Origin: Xylophilus ampelinus
Lineage (GTDB): Bacteria; Pseudomonadota; Gammaproteobacteria; Burkholderiales; Burkholderiaceae_C
Direction: 5' to 3'
Assembly: GCF_901875635.1 (NCBI RefSeq)
Contig: NZ_CABFMN010000150.1
Location: forward strand, 62,001-126,000
DNA: 64,000 nucleotides
Positions within the stretch are counted from its first letter, which is position 1. Every line of letters begins with the position of its first letter. Positions 43,012 to 53,015 of the stretch are shown here, one piece after another. The notes under the pieces are model-generated. The model saw only the letters and a program-made list of their open reading frames with translations. It was not told the DNA's origin and ran no database searches. The translations under genes and the position numbers were made by a program.

Positions 43012-44343
43012 ATGCCTCAGACCATCACCGAACAACTCAGCCGTGAACAGCAGATCGCCGCCCTCGAGAAGGACTGGGCGACCAACCCCCGCTGGAAGGG
43101 CGTCAAGCGCGGCTACAGCGCCGCCGACGTCGTGCGCCTGCGCGGCTCGCTGCCGATCGAGCACACGCTGGCCAAGCGCGGTGCCGAGAAACTGTGGGAG
43201 AAGATCAACGGCGGTGCCAAGAAGGGTTACGTCAACGCCTTCGGCGCCATCACCGCGGGTCAAGCCATGCAGCAGGCCAAGGCCGGCCTGGAAGCCGTGT
43301 ACCTGTCGGGCTGGCAGGTGGCTGCCGACGGAAACACCTCCGAAACCATGTACCCCGACCAGTCGCTGTATGCGTACGACTCGGTGCCGACCATGGTCCG
43401 CCGCATCAACAACACCTTCAAGCGCGCCGACGAGATCCAGTGGTCGCGTGGCGTGAATCCCGGCGACAAGGAATTCGTCGACTACTTCCTGCCGATCGTG
43501 GCGGATGCCGAGGCGGGCTTCGGCGGCGTCCTGAACGCCTTCGAGCTGATGAAGAACATGATTGCCTCGGGCGCTGCCGGGGTGCACTTCGAGGACCAGC
43601 TCGCAGCCGTGAAGAAGTGCGGCCACATGGGCGGCAAGGTGCTCGTGCCGACGCAGGAAGCTTGCGAGAAGCTGATCTCCGCGCGCTTCGCGGCCGACGT
43701 GATGGGCGTCTCGACCATCGTGCTGGCCCGCACCGACGCTGAAGCGGCCAACCTGATCACCTCCGACCACGATGCGAACGACAAGCCCTTCCTGACGGGC
43801 GAGCGCACGCAGGAAGGCTTCTACCGCGTGAAGAACGGCCTGGAGCAGGCCATCAGCCGCGGCGTTGCCTACGCGCCCTACGCCGACCTCGTGTGGTGCG
43901 AGACCGGCACGCCCGACCTCGGCTTCGCCCGTGAGTTCGCGCAGGCCGTGCACGCCGCGTCGCCCGGCAAGCTGCTGTCGTACAACTGCTCGCCGTCGTT
44001 CAACTGGAGGAAGAACCTGGACGACAAGACCATCGCCCGCTTCCAGGAAGAGCTCTCGGCACTGGGCTACAAGTACCAGTTCATCACGCTGGCCGGCATC
44101 CACGTCAACTGGTACAACACCTTCAAGTTCGCCCATGCCTATGCGAACGGCGAAGGCATGAAGCACTACGTCGAGATGGTGCAGGAACCCGAGTTCGCTG
44201 CCCGCGAGCAGGGTTACACCTTCGTGTCGCACCAGCAGGAAGTCGGCGCGGGCTACTTCGACGACGTGACCACCGTGATCCAGGGCGGGTCGTCGAGCGT
44301 GAAGGCGCTGACCGGCTCGACCGAGGAAGAGCAGTTCCACTGA
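43012..44343 (+). CDS. aceA: Isocitrate lyase
   Basis: 443 residues from ATG 43012 (CTGGAGTGAAC upstream). It cleaves isocitrate to succinate and glyoxylate in the glyoxylate shunt, needed for growth on acetate and fatty acids. The catalytic motif [11 protein letters not shown] is near residue 200, with [13 protein letters not shown] and [15 protein letters not shown] further on. An upstream in-frame ATG at 42913 falls inside the palindromic operator and is not the likely start. Malate synthase is not in the window. The gene is followed by a strong terminator. Confidence 0.97.
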   Translation: MPQTITEQLSREQQIAALEKDWATNPRWKGVKRGYSAADVVRLRGSLPIEHTLAKRGAEKLWEKINGGAKKGYVNAFGAITAGQAMQQAKAGLEAVYLSGWQVAADGNTSETMYPDQSLYAYDSVPTMVRRINNTFKRADEIQWSRGVNPGDKEFVDYFLPIVADAEAGFGGVLNAFELMKNMIASGAAGVHFEDQLAAVKKCGHMGGKVLVPTQEACEKLISARFAADVMGVSTIVLARTDAEAANLITSDHDANDKPFLTGERTQEGFYRVKNGLEQAISRGVAYAPYADLVWCETGTPDLGFAREFAQAVHAASPGKLLSYNCSPSFNWRKNLDDKTIARFQEELSALGYKYQFITLAGIHVNWYNTFKFAHAYANGEGMKHYVEMVQEPEFAAREQGYTFVSHQQEVGAGYFDDVTTVIQGGSSSVKALTGSTEEEQFH

Positions 44344-44377
44344 GCCACGCGGCCGGCGGTCCGGCCTGTGACCAGAG

Positions 44378-44402
44378 AGCCCGGCCCCGGCCGGGCTTTT
44401 TC
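44378..44402 (+). terminator. Intrinsic terminator after aceA
   Basis: AGCCCGGCC-CC-GGCCGGGCT followed by TTTT: a 9-bp GC-rich stem 35 bp after the aceA stop codon. Confidence 0.88.
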
Positions 44403-44426
44403 GTGTTCCAGCCGCTGTCACCGAGC

Positions 44427-44456
44427 CTGCGACGCACCGAGGGTGCGCGTTAGAAT
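44427..44456 (+). promoter_or_regulatory. Putative thrS promoter
   Basis: TAGAAT at 44451-44456 is a good -10 box; CTGCGA at 44427-44432 is a weak -35 candidate with an 18-bp spacer. It lies between the aceA terminator and the Thr-rich leader ORF, so transcripts would begin near 44463 and include the leader and terminator. Confidence 0.45.
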
Positions 44457-44508
44457 CGAAGGCTCCGACCGTCATCCCACCAACAAGGGCGAGAAAGGCA
44501 CTCTGGTT

Positions 44509-44571
44509 ATGACACCGCGAACTACCGGCACCGCATCGAGCGGCCTCTTTCCGAAGGGAATGGGCCGGTAG
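44509..44571 (+). CDS. Threonine-rich leader peptide of thrS (predicted)
   Basis: A 20-codon frame, ATG 44509 to TAG 44569-44571, encoding [20 protein letters not shown]. Threonine occupies positions 2, 5, 6 and 8, within the first eight codons. AAAGG at 44494-44498 could be its ribosome site (spacing 10, somewhat long). The codons are followed by a hairpin, an antiterminator candidate and an intrinsic terminator before thrS. This is the layout of ribosome-mediated attenuation, in which stalling at Thr codons would allow readthrough when charged tRNA-Thr is scarce. Confidence 0.6.
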   Translation: MTPRTTGTASSGLFPKGMGR

Positions 44572-44611
44572 CCCGCGCACGCTGGTTGGCACCAGCTCAT
44601 GAACCACAGCT

Positions 44612-44642
44612 AAGCGCGGCTCCCGGCCGCGCTTTTTGTTTT
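44612..44642 (+). terminator. Intrinsic terminator/attenuator upstream of thrS
   Basis: AAGCGCGGC-TCCCG-GCCGCGCTT, a 9-bp stem followed by a T-rich tract, only 19 bp before the thrS ATG. The left arm (GCGCGG, 44614-44619) can alternatively pair with CCGCGC at 44573-44578, just after the leader stop codon. Confidence 0.85.
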
Positions 44643-44660
44643 TCCGAACCAGGTTTTCAC

Positions 44661-46568
44661 ATGATCCAGATCACGCTTCCCGACAACTCGCGCCGCGAGT
44701 TCCCAGGCCCCGTCACGGTCGCCGACGTGGCCCAGTCCATCGGGCCCGGGCTCGCCAAGATGACGGTCGCCGGCAAGGTGGACGGCCGGCTCGTCGATGC
44801 CAGCGACATCATCGACCACGATGCCAGGCTCCAGATCATCACGCCCAAGGACGACGAGGGCCTGGAGATCATCCGCCACTCCACGGCCCACTTGGTCGGG
44901 CATGCGGTGAAGCAGCTCTATCCCACGGCCAAGATGGTGATCGGCCCGGTGATCGACGAGGGCTTCTACTACGACATCGCCTACGAGCGGCCCTTCACGC
45001 CCGAGGACATGGCGGGCATCGAGCAGCGCATGAAGGAACTCATCGCGCAGGATTACGACGTCATCAAGAAGGTGACGCCGCGGGCCGAGGTGATCGAAGT
45101 CTTCAAGGCGCGCGGGGAAGACTACAAGCTGCGTCTGGTGGAGGACATGCCCGACGAGCAGGCGATGGGCCTGTACTACCACCAGGAATACGTCGACATG
45201 TGCCGTGGCCCGCACGTGCCGAACACGCGCTTCCTGAAGGTGTTCAAGCTCACGAAGCTGGCAGGCGCCTATTGGCGCGGCGATGCCAAGAACGAGCAGC
45301 TGCAGCGGATCTACGGCACGGCCTGGGCCGACAAGAAGCAGCTGGACGCGTACATCCAGCGCATCGAGGAGGCCGAAAAGCGCGACCACCGCAGGCTGGG
45401 CAAGGAACTGGACCTGTACCACATCGACGAAGTGGCGCCGGGCCTGGTGTTCTGGCACCCCAAGGGCTGGGCGCTGTGGCAGGCGGTGGAGCAGTACATG
45501 CGGCAGGTGTACCGCGACACGGGCTACCAGGAAGTGAAGGGGCCGCAGATCCTGGACAAGAGCCTGTGGGAGAAGACGGGCCACTGGCAGAACTACCGCG
45601 AGAACATGTTCACGACGGAGTCGGAGAAGCGCGACTACGCGCTCAAGCCGATGAACTGCCCGGGCCACGTGATCATCTTCAAGAATGACTTGCGCAGCTA
45701 CCGCGACCTGCCGATCCGCTACGGCGAATTCGGCCAGTGCCACCGCAACGAGCCCAGCGGCGCGCTGCACGGGATCATGCGCGTGCGGGGCTTCACGCAG
45801 GACGACGGCCACATCTTCTGCACGGAGGACCAGATCCTCGACGAATGCGTGGCGTACACAGCCCAGTTGCAGAAGGTGTACGCGGACTTCGGCTTCACGG
45901 ACATCCTCTACAAGGTCGCGACGCGGCCGGACAACCGCGTCGGTTCCGACGAACTGTGGGACAAGGCGGAGCATGCGGTCATGGAGGCGCTGCGCCGTTC
46001 GGGCGTGGACTTCGTCATCGCGCCCGGCGACGGTGCCTTCTACGGCCCGAAGATCGAATACACGCTGCGCGACGCCATCGGCCGCCAGTGGCAGTGCGGC
46101 ACGATGCAGGTCGACTTCAACACGGCGGAGCGCCTCGGGGCCGACTACGTGACGGAGTCGAGCGGCCGTGCGCACCCGGTGATGCTGCACCGCGCGATCG
46201 TCGGCAGCCTCGAGCGTTTCATCGGCATGCTGGTCGAGCACCATGCGGGCGCCTTGCCGGCCTGGCTGGCGCCGGTGCAGGTGGCGGTGCTCAATATCAG
46301 CGAAGGACAGGCCGACTACGCCGCGGAAGTGGCGAAAACGCTGCGGAATCAAGGGTTTAGGGTGGCGCTTGACCTGCACAACGAGAAGATCACGTATAAA
46401 ATACGCAAGCATTCGTTGCAAAAGCTGCCTTACATCGTTGTCGTGGGCGACAAGGAAAAGGAAGCCGGCGCCGTCGCAGTGCGCGCCCGGGGCAATATCG
46501 ACCTCGGTGCAATGTCGGTGGAAGCGTTCTCCCAAAAGATCGCCGACGACATCTCTCACAAGCGTTGA
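44661..46568 (+). CDS. thrS: Threonyl-tRNA synthetase
   Basis: 635 residues, normal length. Order of domains: TGS (residues 1-60), the editing SAD domain with [11 protein letters not shown] near 75, the class II catalytic core (zinc Cys in [10 protein letters not shown] near 335; motif 2 [18 protein letters not shown]), and the C-terminal anticodon-binding domain ([20 protein letters not shown] to the end). It charges tRNA-Thr and edits Ser-tRNA-Thr. A likely attenuator sits directly upstream. It leads into infC, as is common in proteobacteria. Confidence 0.98.
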   Translation: MIQITLPDNSRREFPGPVTVADVAQSIGPGLAKMTVAGKVDGRLVDASDIIDHDARLQIITPKDDEGLEIIRHSTAHLVGHAVKQLYPTAKMVIGPVIDEGFYYDIAYERPFTPEDMAGIEQRMKELIAQDYDVIKKVTPRAEVIEVFKARGEDYKLRLVEDMPDEQAMGLYYHQEYVDMCRGPHVPNTRFLKVFKLTKLAGAYWRGDAKNEQLQRIYGTAWADKKQLDAYIQRIEEAEKRDHRRLGKELDLYHIDEVAPGLVFWHPKGWALWQAVEQYMRQVYRDTGYQEVKGPQILDKSLWEKTGHWQNYRENMFTTESEKRDYALKPMNCPGHVIIFKNDLRSYRDLPIRYGEFGQCHRNEPSGALHGIMRVRGFTQDDGHIFCTEDQILDECVAYTAQLQKVYADFGFTDILYKVATRPDNRVGSDELWDKAEHAVMEALRRSGVDFVIAPGDGAFYGPKIEYTLRDAIGRQWQCGTMQVDFNTAERLGADYVTESSGRAHPVMLHRAIVGSLERFIGMLVEHHAGALPAWLAPVQVAVLNISEGQADYAAEVAKTLRNQGFRVALDLHNEKITYKIRKHSLQKLPYIVVVGDKEKEAGAVAVRARGNIDLGAMSVEAFSQKIADDISHKR

Positions 46569-46676
46569 CCGGAGACGACCCGGGCCTCGGCCTGGGTTCC
46601 GAATCGCCGTTTGTGCGCGTGCCTGCTGCGGCATTCGCTACGTTTTTTGTAGCAAACAGACCAAAGGATCGAAGCC

Positions 46677-47267
46677 ATCGCTACTGCATTTCGCGACCGC
46701 CGCCAGCGCGAGGAACGCCAACACCGCCTGAACCGGGAAATCATGGCCCCGGAAGTCCGCCTTTTCGGCCCCGACAACGAAGCGCTGGGCGTTGTCAGCC
46801 TGCAGGAGGCCTTGCGCCTCGCGGGTGAACACGACGTGGACCTGGTCGAGACAGTGGCCGCGGCCAATCCGCCGGTCTGTCGGCTGATCGAATACGGCAA
46901 GTTCAAGTTTCTCGAGCAGAAGAAGGCCGCCGAAGCGAAGTCGAAGCAGAAGGTCATCGAGGTCAAGGAAATCAAGTTCCGGCCTGGGACCGACGACGGC
47001 GACTACAACATCAAGATGCGCAATATCCGGCGCTTCCTGGACGAAGGCGACAAGTGCAAGATCACCTTGCGCTTTCGCGGGCGTGAGATCACGCACCAGG
47101 AGCTGGGTCTGGCGCTTCTGCAACGCATCCGTGACGAACTGGGCGACGCAATCGTGGTCGAGCAGTTCCCCAAGCTTGAAGGCCGGCAGATGATCATGAT
47201 GATCGCGCCGGGCCGCAAGAAGGCGGGCGGAGCGGCCAAGTCGGCCACGGAGCCTGCGGCCGCCTGA
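46677..47267 (+). CDS. infC: Translation initiation factor IF-3, non-AUG (ATC) start
   Basis: 196 residues if started at ATC 46677. The conserved IF-3 N-terminus ([21 protein letters not shown]) is encoded upstream of the first in-frame ATG (46743), which would cut 22 conserved residues. AAAGGA at 46663-46668 is placed for the ATC at 46677, and TAG at 46650 closes the frame upstream. A rare AUU/AUC start is the known basis of IF-3 autoregulation. The N- and C-domains are joined by the Lys-rich linker [22 protein letters not shown]-3 binds the 30S subunit and proofreads start codons. Confidence 0.93.
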   Translation: MATAFRDRRQREERQHRLNREIMAPEVRLFGPDNEALGVVSLQEALRLAGEHDVDLVETVAAANPPVCRLIEYGKFKFLEQKKAAEAKSKQKVIEVKEIKFRPGTDDGDYNIKMRNIRRFLDEGDKCKITLRFRGREITHQELGLALLQRIRDELGDAIVVEQFPKLEGRQMIMMIAPGRKKAGGAAKSATEPAAA

Positions 47268-47318
47268 TGCACGGCCGGGCCTGTTCCTCGGAGCGGGCCA
47301 TGGAATGAAGAAGGGATT

Positions 47319-47399
47319 TCGCGCCAGCCGGCCTTCGGGCGGGCTGGCGCGGGATGAAGAAGTGCCTCGAGGGCCAACAAGTCCGTGGAGCATCCACGG
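47319..47399 (+). promoter_or_regulatory. Structured leader between infC and rpmI
   Basis: Two hairpins occur in the 165-bp gap: a long one around 47319-47350 (GCGCCAGCC paired with GGCTGGCGC) and CCGTGGA-GCA-TCCACGG at 47383-47399. Neither has a T-run, so they are not terminators. In many bacteria L20 binds leader RNA upstream of rpmI-rplT to repress translation. This could be the site here, but no consensus was matched. Confidence 0.35.
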
Positions 47400-47432
47400 C
47401 GCCTTGCGAGCACAACGAAAAGGAGCATGCAC

Positions 47433-47636
47433 ATGCCCAAAATGAAGACCAAGAGCAGCGCGAAGAAGCGTTTTCGCGTTCGTCCCGGTGGCACCGTCAA
47501 GCGCGGTCAAGCCTTCAAGCGTCACATCCTGACCAAGAAGACCACCAAGAACAAGCGCCACCTGCGCGGTGCAGTGACGGTTCACGAAACCAACATGGTT
47601 TCGATGGCCGCCATGCTGCCCGGCCAAGGCATTTGA
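47433..47636 (+). CDS. rpmI: 50S ribosomal protein L35
   Basis: 67 residues, [20 protein letters not shown], very basic, with the family ending [17 protein letters not shown] lies upstream. The ATG six bases earlier would add MH; the one at 47433 is standard for L35. It is co-transcribed with rplT 28 bp downstream. Confidence 0.97.
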   Translation: MPKMKTKSSAKKRFRVRPGGTVKRGQAFKRHILTKKTTKNKRHLRGAVTVHETNMVSMAAMLPGQGI

Positions 47637-47664
47637 TCAACCGACGAACTAGGAAGGATTCAAT

Positions 47665-48024
47665 ATGCCTCGCGTCAAACGTGGTGTAACCGCTCGCGCC
47701 CGCCACAAGAAGGTTCTCGCCCTTGCCAAGGGCTTCCGCGGCCGTCGCGGCAATGTCTTCCGCATCGCCAAGCAGGCGGTGATGAAGGCGGGCCAGTACG
47801 CCTACCGGGACCGCCGTGCCAAGAAGCGCGTCTTCCGTCGTCTTTGGATTGCGCGTATCAACGCCGCCTCGCGCGAACTGGGCCTGACCTACAGCCAGTT
47901 CGCCAACGGCATCCGCAAGGCTGGTATCGAGATCGACCGCAAGGTCCTCGCCGATATCGCCGTGCACGACAAGGCCGCATTCGCCGGCATCGTGGAGCAG
48001 GTCAAGGCCAAGCTGGCTGCTTGA
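47665..48024 (+). CDS. rplT: 50S ribosomal protein L20
   Basis: 119 residues, [29 protein letters not shown], the classic L20 N-terminal extension, then [23 protein letters not shown] and a globular C-domain. It is needed for early 50S assembly and usually represses its own operon. AGGAAGGA is 10 bp upstream. Confidence 0.98.
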   Translation: MPRVKRGVTARARHKKVLALAKGFRGRRGNVFRIAKQAVMKAGQYAYRDRRAKKRVFRRLWIARINAASRELGLTYSQFANGIRKAGIEIDRKVLADIAVHDKAAFAGIVEQVKAKLAA

Positions 48025-48038
48025 TCCTGCAGCGGGTT

Positions 48039-48092
48039 GCTATCGTTTCGATAGCTGCTCGCGCCCACGGTACAAGGGCTGGCGCTTCAAAA
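48039..48092 (+). repeat. Dispersed ~60-bp repeat, copy C
   Basis: GCTATCGTTTCGATAGCTGCTCGCGC followed by a less conserved part. It lies between rplT and pheS, and its 3' half overlaps the terminator stem there. Confidence 0.65.
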
Positions 48093-48108
48093 GCACCAGC
48101 CCTTTTTT
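48074..48108 (+). terminator. Intrinsic terminator between rplT and pheS
   Basis: AAGGGCTGG and CCAGCCCTT arms, plus GCTT/AAGC across one mismatch, form a long stem followed by TTTTTT. It ends 26 bp before the pheS start codon, so it ends the infC operon or attenuates pheST. Confidence 0.85.
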
Positions 48109-48133
48109 ATTTTCCTTTCGCATTCCCGATTCC

Positions 48134-49204
48134 ATGAACGAGCTGGACACCCTGGTCGCCAACGCCCGTGCCGCCTTCGCCGACGCCAAGGTGCCGGCGG
48201 AACTCGAAAACGCCAAGGCGCAGTTCCTCGGCAAGTCCGGCCGCGTGACCGAACTGATGAAGGGCATGGCCCAACTCAGCGTCGACGAGAAGAAGTCGCG
48301 CGGCGCCGCCATCAACGTCGCCAAGCAGGCCATCGAGGCCGCGCTGACCGAACGCCGCCAGCAGCTCGCCGACGAGGAACTCGCCGTGCAACTGCGTGCG
48401 GAGGCCCTGGACGTGACCCTGCCGGGGCGCCGCCGGGCCGGCGGAGGACTGCATCCGGTCAGCCGTACGCTGGAGCGCATCGAGGCCATCTTCGGCAGCA
48501 TGGGCTTCGACGTGGCCGATGGGCCGGAGATCGAGAGCGACTGGCATTCGTTCACCTCGCTGAACAACCCGCCGAACCATCCGGCGCGCTCGATGCAGGA
48601 CACCTTCTATGTCGACATCCAGGGCGACGACGGCATCCCCTACAACCTGCGGCCACACACCAGCCCGATGCAGGTGCGCTATGCCCATCAGCAGGTGAAG
48701 AAGCATGCAGCGCTGTTCGAGGCGGCCGCCAAGGATCCCTCGGTGATCGCGCCAGAGATCCGCGTGATCGCCCCGGGTCGCACCTATCGCGTGGACAGCG
48801 ACGCCACCCATTCGCCGATGTTCCACCAGTGCGAAGGCCTCTGGCTGGGCGCGAACGTGAGCTTCAAGGACCTGAAGGTCGTCTTCACCGACTTCTGCCG
48901 CACCTTCTTCGAGAGCGACGACCTGGTGCTGCGCTTCCGCCCCAGCTTCTTCCCCTTCACCGAGCCCAGCGCCGAGATCGACATCCAGTTCCAGAGCGGC
49001 CCGCTCGCCGGGCGCTGGCTCGAAGTGGCGGGCTCCGGCCAGGTGCATCCGAACGTCGTGCGCAACATGGGCCTGGACCCCGAACGCTACATCGGCTTCG
49101 CCTTCGGCATGGGCCCGGACCGCCTCACCATGCTGCGCTACGGCGTGAACGACCTGCGCCTGTTCTTCGACGGCGATCTGCGCTTCCTCTCGCAGTTCCA
49201 GTGA
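48134..49204 (+). CDS. pheS: Phenylalanyl-tRNA synthetase alpha subunit
   Basis: 356 residues. N-terminal coiled coil (residues ~1-85), then the class II catalytic core: [40 protein letters not shown], motif 2 region [25 protein letters not shown], and motif 3 [18 protein letters not shown]. It forms an alpha2-beta2 enzyme with PheT. No clear Shine-Dalgarno sequence precedes ATG 48134; the upstream 25 bases are T/C-rich. Confidence 0.98.
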   Translation: MNELDTLVANARAAFADAKVPAELENAKAQFLGKSGRVTELMKGMAQLSVDEKKSRGAAINVAKQAIEAALTERRQQLADEELAVQLRAEALDVTLPGRRRAGGGLHPVSRTLERIEAIFGSMGFDVADGPEIESDWHSFTSLNNPPNHPARSMQDTFYVDIQGDDGIPYNLRPHTSPMQVRYAHQQVKKHAALFEAAAKDPSVIAPEIRVIAPGRTYRVDSDATHSPMFHQCEGLWLGANVSFKDLKVVFTDFCRTFFESDDLVLRFRPSFFPFTEPSAEIDIQFQSGPLAGRWLEVAGSGQVHPNVVRNMGLDPERYIGFAFGMGPDRLTMLRYGVNDLRLFFDGDLRFLSQFQ

Positions 49205-49246
49205 TGTCCGTGCGCCCTCCCGAATAGATTCAAAGAGACCGAAGCA

Positions 49247-51673
49247 ATGCAATTCCCCGAGTCCTGGTTGCGCGAGTTCTGCAACCCGCCGCTCACGAGC
49301 GAGGAACTGGCCGACACGCTGACCATGGGCGGCTTCGAGGTCGAGGAGCGCGGCCCCGCCGCGCCGCCCTTCACGAAGATCGTGGTCGGCGAGATCAAGG
49401 AAGCCTTGCAGCACCCCAACGCCGACCGCCTGCGTGTGTGCCAGGTGGACGTGGGGCAGGGCGCCTTGCTCAACATCGTCTGCGGCGCGCCCAATGCGCG
49501 CGTCGGCATCAAGGTGCCCACCGCCCTGGTCGGCGCTGAGCTGCCGCCGGGCGACGACGGCAAGCCCTTCCACATCAAGCTGGGCAAGCTGCGCGGCGTC
49601 GAGAGCCAGGGCATGCTGTGCTCGGCGCGCGAGCTGCAGCTCAGCGAAGACCACGGCGGGCTGCTCGAGCTCGCCGGCGAGGCGCCCATCGGCACCGACA
49701 TCCGCGAGTGGCTGCGCCTGGACGACACGCTGCTCACGCTCAAGCTCACGCCCAATCTGGCCCATGGCCTGTCGGTCTACGGCATCGCGCGCGAGCTGTC
49801 GGCGCTCACCGGCGCGCCGTTGCGCACGCCGGCCATCCAACCCGTGGCGCCACAGCACGACGACAAGCTTGCCGTGAAGGTCGAGGCGCCCGATTTGTGC
49901 GGGCGCTTCTCCGGCCGCATCGTTCGCGGCGTGAACACGAAGGCGACCACGCCGGCGTGGATGGTCGACCGCCTCGCCCGCTGCGGGCAGCGCAGCGTCA
50001 CGGCCTTGGTCGACATCTCGAACTACGTGATGTTCGAGTATGGCCAGCCCTCGCACATCTTCGATTTCGACAAGATCCACGGCGGCCTCACGGTGCGCTG
50101 GGGCCGGGCGGGGGAGCAGCTCAAGCTGCTCAACGGCAACACCATCACCGTCGACGAGCGGGTCGGCGTGATTGCCGATGACAAGGAAGTCGAATCGCTG
50201 GCCGGCATCATGGGCGGCGATGCGACCTCGGTGTCCGACGACACGCGCAACATCTATGTCGAGGCGGCGTTCTGGTGGCCCGAGGCGGTACAGGGCCGTT
50301 CGCGCCGCTTCAACTTCTCGACCGACGCCGGCCACCGCTATGAACGTGGCGTGGACCCGAGCCGCACCGTAGAAGTGATCGAGCGCATCACGCAGCTCAT
50401 CCAGGAAATCTGCGGCGGCCAGCCCGGCCCGATCGACGACCAGACGCTCAAACTGCCGGAACGTGCCCCCGTCACCCTGCGCGTGGCGCGCGCGGCGCGC
50501 GTCATCGGCATGCCGGTCACGCAGGCGCAATGTGCCGACGCACTCCGGCGCCTCGGCTTCGAACTGCGGGAAGGCGACGGCGCCATCACGGTCACGCCGC
50601 CGCCGCACCGCTTCGACCTCACGATCGAGGAAGACCTGATCGAGGAAGTGGCGCGTCTGGTGGGCTACAACAACCTGCCCACCACGCCGCCACTCGCGCC
50701 TATCACCGCGCGGGTCAAGCTCGAAGGCCAGCGCAGCCGATTCGCGGTGCGTCACCGCGTTGCGGCCCTGGGCTACCAGGAAACCATCAATTTCAGCTTC
50801 GTCGAAGCGGAATGGGAACGTGACTTGGCCGGCAACGCCGACCCGGTGAAGCTGCTCAATCCCATCGCCAGCCAGATGAGCGTGATGCGTTCGTCGCTCA
50901 TCGGCTCGCTGCTGCAGGTGCTCAAGTTCAACCTGGACCGCAAGGCGCCGCGGGTGCGCGTGTTCGAGCTCGGCCGCGTCTTCCTGCGCGATGCGGGCGT
51001 GGCCACCACCGACAGCACCGTCAAGGGCGTGCGCCAGCCGATGCGCGTGGCCGGGCTGGCCTGGGGTGATGCGCAGGCGGCGCGCTGGGACGGCAAGCCG
51101 CAGCGCGCGGACTTCTATGACGCCAAGGGCGATGTGGAGGCGTTGTTGGCGCCCGCCGTGCCGACCTTCGAGCGCATCGAACACCCCGCGTTGCATCCCG
51201 GTCGTGCCGCGCGTGTGCTGCTCGACGGCCGCGAGATCGGTGTCGTCGGCGAACTGCATCCGCGCTGGCGCCAGCAATGGGAGTTCGCCCAACCGCCAGT
51301 GCTTTTCGAACTGGACCTCGACGCCGTGACGGCGCGCACCGTGCCCGTGGCGCAGCCCGTGGCCAAGCATCAGGTCGTGGAGCGCGACGTCGCGCTCGTG
51401 GTGGCCGAGTCGGTCGCGGCAGGCGCCGTGCTCGACGCGGCGCGCGCCGCCGCCACGCAGGGCCTGCTGCGCGATGCGGTGCTGTTCGACATCTACCGAC
51501 CGCATCCGGGCGCCGCATCGACGGGCGGCTTGGCCGATGGCGAGAAGAGCTTGGCCGTGCGGCTCAGTTTCCAGAGCGACGCAAGCTCGCTCACAGACGA
51601 ACAGGTCGACGCGGCCGTGCAGGCGGTGCTGGCGCAGGCCGCGGCGGCCGTCGGCGCGCGCCTGCGTGCCTGA
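49247..51673 (+). CDS. pheT: Phenylalanyl-tRNA synthetase beta subunit
   Basis: 808 residues, full length. It has the N-terminal tRNA-binding OB domain ([17 protein letters not shown] near 65), B3/B4 editing region, B5 domain, catalytic-like domain and C-terminal ferredoxin-fold anticodon-binding domain ([24 protein letters not shown]...[16 protein letters not shown]). It follows pheS by 42 bp. Confidence 0.98.
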   Translation: MQFPESWLREFCNPPLTSEELADTLTMGGFEVEERGPAAPPFTKIVVGEIKEALQHPNADRLRVCQVDVGQGALLNIVCGAPNARVGIKVPTALVGAELPPGDDGKPFHIKLGKLRGVESQGMLCSARELQLSEDHGGLLELAGEAPIGTDIREWLRLDDTLLTLKLTPNLAHGLSVYGIARELSALTGAPLRTPAIQPVAPQHDDKLAVKVEAPDLCGRFSGRIVRGVNTKATTPAWMVDRLARCGQRSVTALVDISNYVMFEYGQPSHIFDFDKIHGGLTVRWGRAGEQLKLLNGNTITVDERVGVIADDKEVESLAGIMGGDATSVSDDTRNIYVEAAFWWPEAVQGRSRRFNFSTDAGHRYERGVDPSRTVEVIERITQLIQEICGGQPGPIDDQTLKLPERAPVTLRVARAARVIGMPVTQAQCADALRRLGFELREGDGAITVTPPPHRFDLTIEEDLIEEVARLVGYNNLPTTPPLAPITARVKLEGQRSRFAVRHRVAALGYQETINFSFVEAEWERDLAGNADPVKLLNPIASQMSVMRSSLIGSLLQVLKFNLDRKAPRVRVFELGRVFLRDAGVATTDSTVKGVRQPMRVAGLAWGDAQAARWDGKPQRADFYDAKGDVEALLAPAVPTFERIEHPALHPGRAARVLLDGREIGVVGELHPRWRQQWEFAQPPVLFELDLDAVTARTVPVAQPVAKHQVVERDVALVVAESVAAGAVLDAARAAATQGLLRDAVLFDIYRPHPGAASTGGLADGEKSLAVRLSFQSDASSLTDEQVDAAVQAVLAQAAAAVGARLRA

Positions 51674-51689
51674 GCAGGAGATACCGGCC

Positions 51690-52052
51690 ATGGAATTCAC
51701 CATCGAAGCCCTCGAGACGCCGGCGCTCACCAAGGCGCAGTTGGCCGACCTGCTGTTTGAGCAGATCGGTCTCAACAAGCGCGAGGCGAAGGACATGGTC
51801 GAGGCGTTTTTCGACCTCATCGCGGCGCGGCTGATCGAAGGCGACGACGTCAAAATCTCGGGCTTCGGCAACTTCCAGATCCGCACCAAGGCGCCGCGAC
51901 CGGGCCGCAATCCGCGCACCGGCGAGCACATCCCGATCGGCGCACGTCGTGTCGCGACCTTCCATGCGAGCGCGAAACTGAAGGAACAGATTCACGGATC
52001 GCCGACTGGCGAGGGCGCCGGCAGCGTCGAATGGAGCGTCGAGGGCGAATAA
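51690..52052 (+). CDS. ihfA: Integration host factor alpha subunit
   Basis: 120 residues. HU/IHF fold with IHF-alpha marks: [60 protein letters not shown] (the DNA-bending proline arm). A ~20-residue tail after the fold is longer than in E. coli. It follows pheT by 16 bp, the conserved order in proteobacteria. Confidence 0.96.
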   Translation: MEFTIEALETPALTKAQLADLLFEQIGLNKREAKDMVEAFFDLIAARLIEGDDVKISGFGNFQIRTKAPRPGRNPRTGEHIPIGARRVATFHASAKLKEQIHGSPTGEGAGSVEWSVEGE

Positions 52053-52126
52053 GCGCTTGGCGACAACAAGGTGCGTGGAGTAACCTCTGAGGTTTACCCC
52101 GCACCGTGTTGATTTCAATAGAGAAA

Positions 52127-52639
52127 ATGGCCGAGAAGCAGGCCGGCGTTCATGCCGGGGGCTCCCTCCCACCCATCCCCGTCAAACGCTACTTCACGAT
52201 CGGTGAAGTCGGCGAGTTGTGCGGCGTCAAACCGCACGTGCTGCGCTACTGGGAGCAGGAATTCACGCAACTGCGGCCGATGAAGCGCCGAGGCAACCGT
52301 CGCTACTACCAGCACCATGAAGTGCTGATGATCCGCCGCATCCGCGACCTGCTCTACGACCAGGGTTTCACGATCAGCGGCGCGCGCAACAAGTTGCAGG
52401 AACTCGTGCAGATCGAGCGCGGCCGCCGCAAGGCCGGCGAGGAGGCCGAGGCCATGGTGGTCGATTCAGATGCAGTGGTCGATGCGCCGCTCGAGCAAGA
52501 CGACGCCGGCGTGCACGAGGAGCGCGCCGCATGGTATGCGACCACCTCGATGCCCTTCGTCGTGCTCGACCGCACGCAGTTGGCGCAACTGCGCAGCGAG
52601 CTTGTCGAGATTCGCGAGCTTTTGGCCGCAACTTACTGA
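52127..52639 (+). CDS. MerR family transcriptional regulator
   Basis: 170 residues from ATG 52127; a GTG at 52106 would add seven residues and cannot be excluded. The MerR winged helix is VKRYFTIGEVGELCGVKPHVLRYWEQEF...RRGNRRYYQHHEVLMIRRIRDLLYDQGFTISGARNKL. This is the small MerR-like protein found downstream of ihfA in many beta- and gammaproteobacteria. Its ligand and targets are not known; the C-terminal part is acidic. Confidence 0.9.
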   Translation: MAEKQAGVHAGGSLPPIPVKRYFTIGEVGELCGVKPHVLRYWEQEFTQLRPMKRRGNRRYYQHHEVLMIRRIRDLLYDQGFTISGARNKLQELVQIERGRRKAGEEAEAMVVDSDAVVDAPLEQDDAGVHEERAAWYATTSMPFVVLDRTQLAQLRSELVEIRELLAATY

Positions 52640-52684
52640 TCGCCCGCCGGGCAAGGCCCAATCCCGGCATATAATGGAGAGCTT

Positions 52685-52761
52685 CGGTGTGTGGCGCAGC
52701 CTGGTAGCGCACTTGCATGGGGTGCAAGGGGTCGAAGGTTCGAATCCTTTCACACCGACCA
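52685..52761 (+). tRNA. tRNA-Pro (anticodon GGG)
   Basis: 77 nt with CCA encoded. The acceptor stem CGGTGTG/CACACCG, D-arm GGCGCAGCCTGGTAGCGCA, anticodon stem CTTGC/GCAAG with loop ATGGGGT (anticodon GGG), and T-arm AAGGTTCGAATCCTT are all intact. It reads CCC and CCU codons. It lies downstream of merR as in related genomes. Confidence 0.97.
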
Positions 52762-52767
52762 AAACGG

Positions 52768-52800
52768 AAAGGCCGCTGGCGATGAGCCAGCGGCCTTTGT
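52768..52800 (+). terminator. Intrinsic terminator after tRNA-Pro
   Basis: AAAGGCCGCTGGC-GATGA-GCCAGCGGCCTTT: a 13-bp stem starting 7 bp after the tRNA CCA end. Confidence 0.85.
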
Positions 52801-52882
52801 CGTTTGTGGGTCCCCGCGCTGCGCCGTTGAAGTGGCCGCCGGCGGAATCGCTGCGGCGCCCGGCGGGCTTGCAGCATGCGCA

Positions 52883-52923
52883 CGCAAAAGAGAGACCCGG
52901 CACGCTTAGTCGCATGCCGGGTC
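52883..52923 (-). terminator. Intrinsic terminator of the DUF4148 gene
   Basis: On the minus strand GACCCGGCA and TGCCGGGTC arms enclose a 12-nt loop and are followed by TCTCTCTTTTGC. It lies ~95 bp beyond the stop codon of the gene at 53016-53384. Confidence 0.65.
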
Positions 52924-53015
52924 CTGCATTCAGGCGCCTCCCGGGCCCGTTCCTGGACCTCTTTCAGGCGGCGCCCGCCTGAGTGCCTGGGGGTGCCCGA
53001 AGGCACCGGGATCGA

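Noticed and set aside
44463..44660. T-box riboswitch in front of thrS
   Set aside because: No T-box consensus or specifier loop was seen, and T-boxes are not expected in this group; the leader-ORF model fits better.
46743..46745. ATG 46743 as the infC start
   Set aside because: It would remove 22 conserved N-terminal residues of IF-3; ATC 46677 has a ribosome site.
48107..51931. 1274-codon open frame on the minus strand
   Set aside because: Antisense to pheS and pheT, which are certain genes.
52685..52923. tRNA-Pro as an integration site of a genomic island
   Set aside because: No integrase gene and no repeat of the tRNA 3' end downstream were seen.
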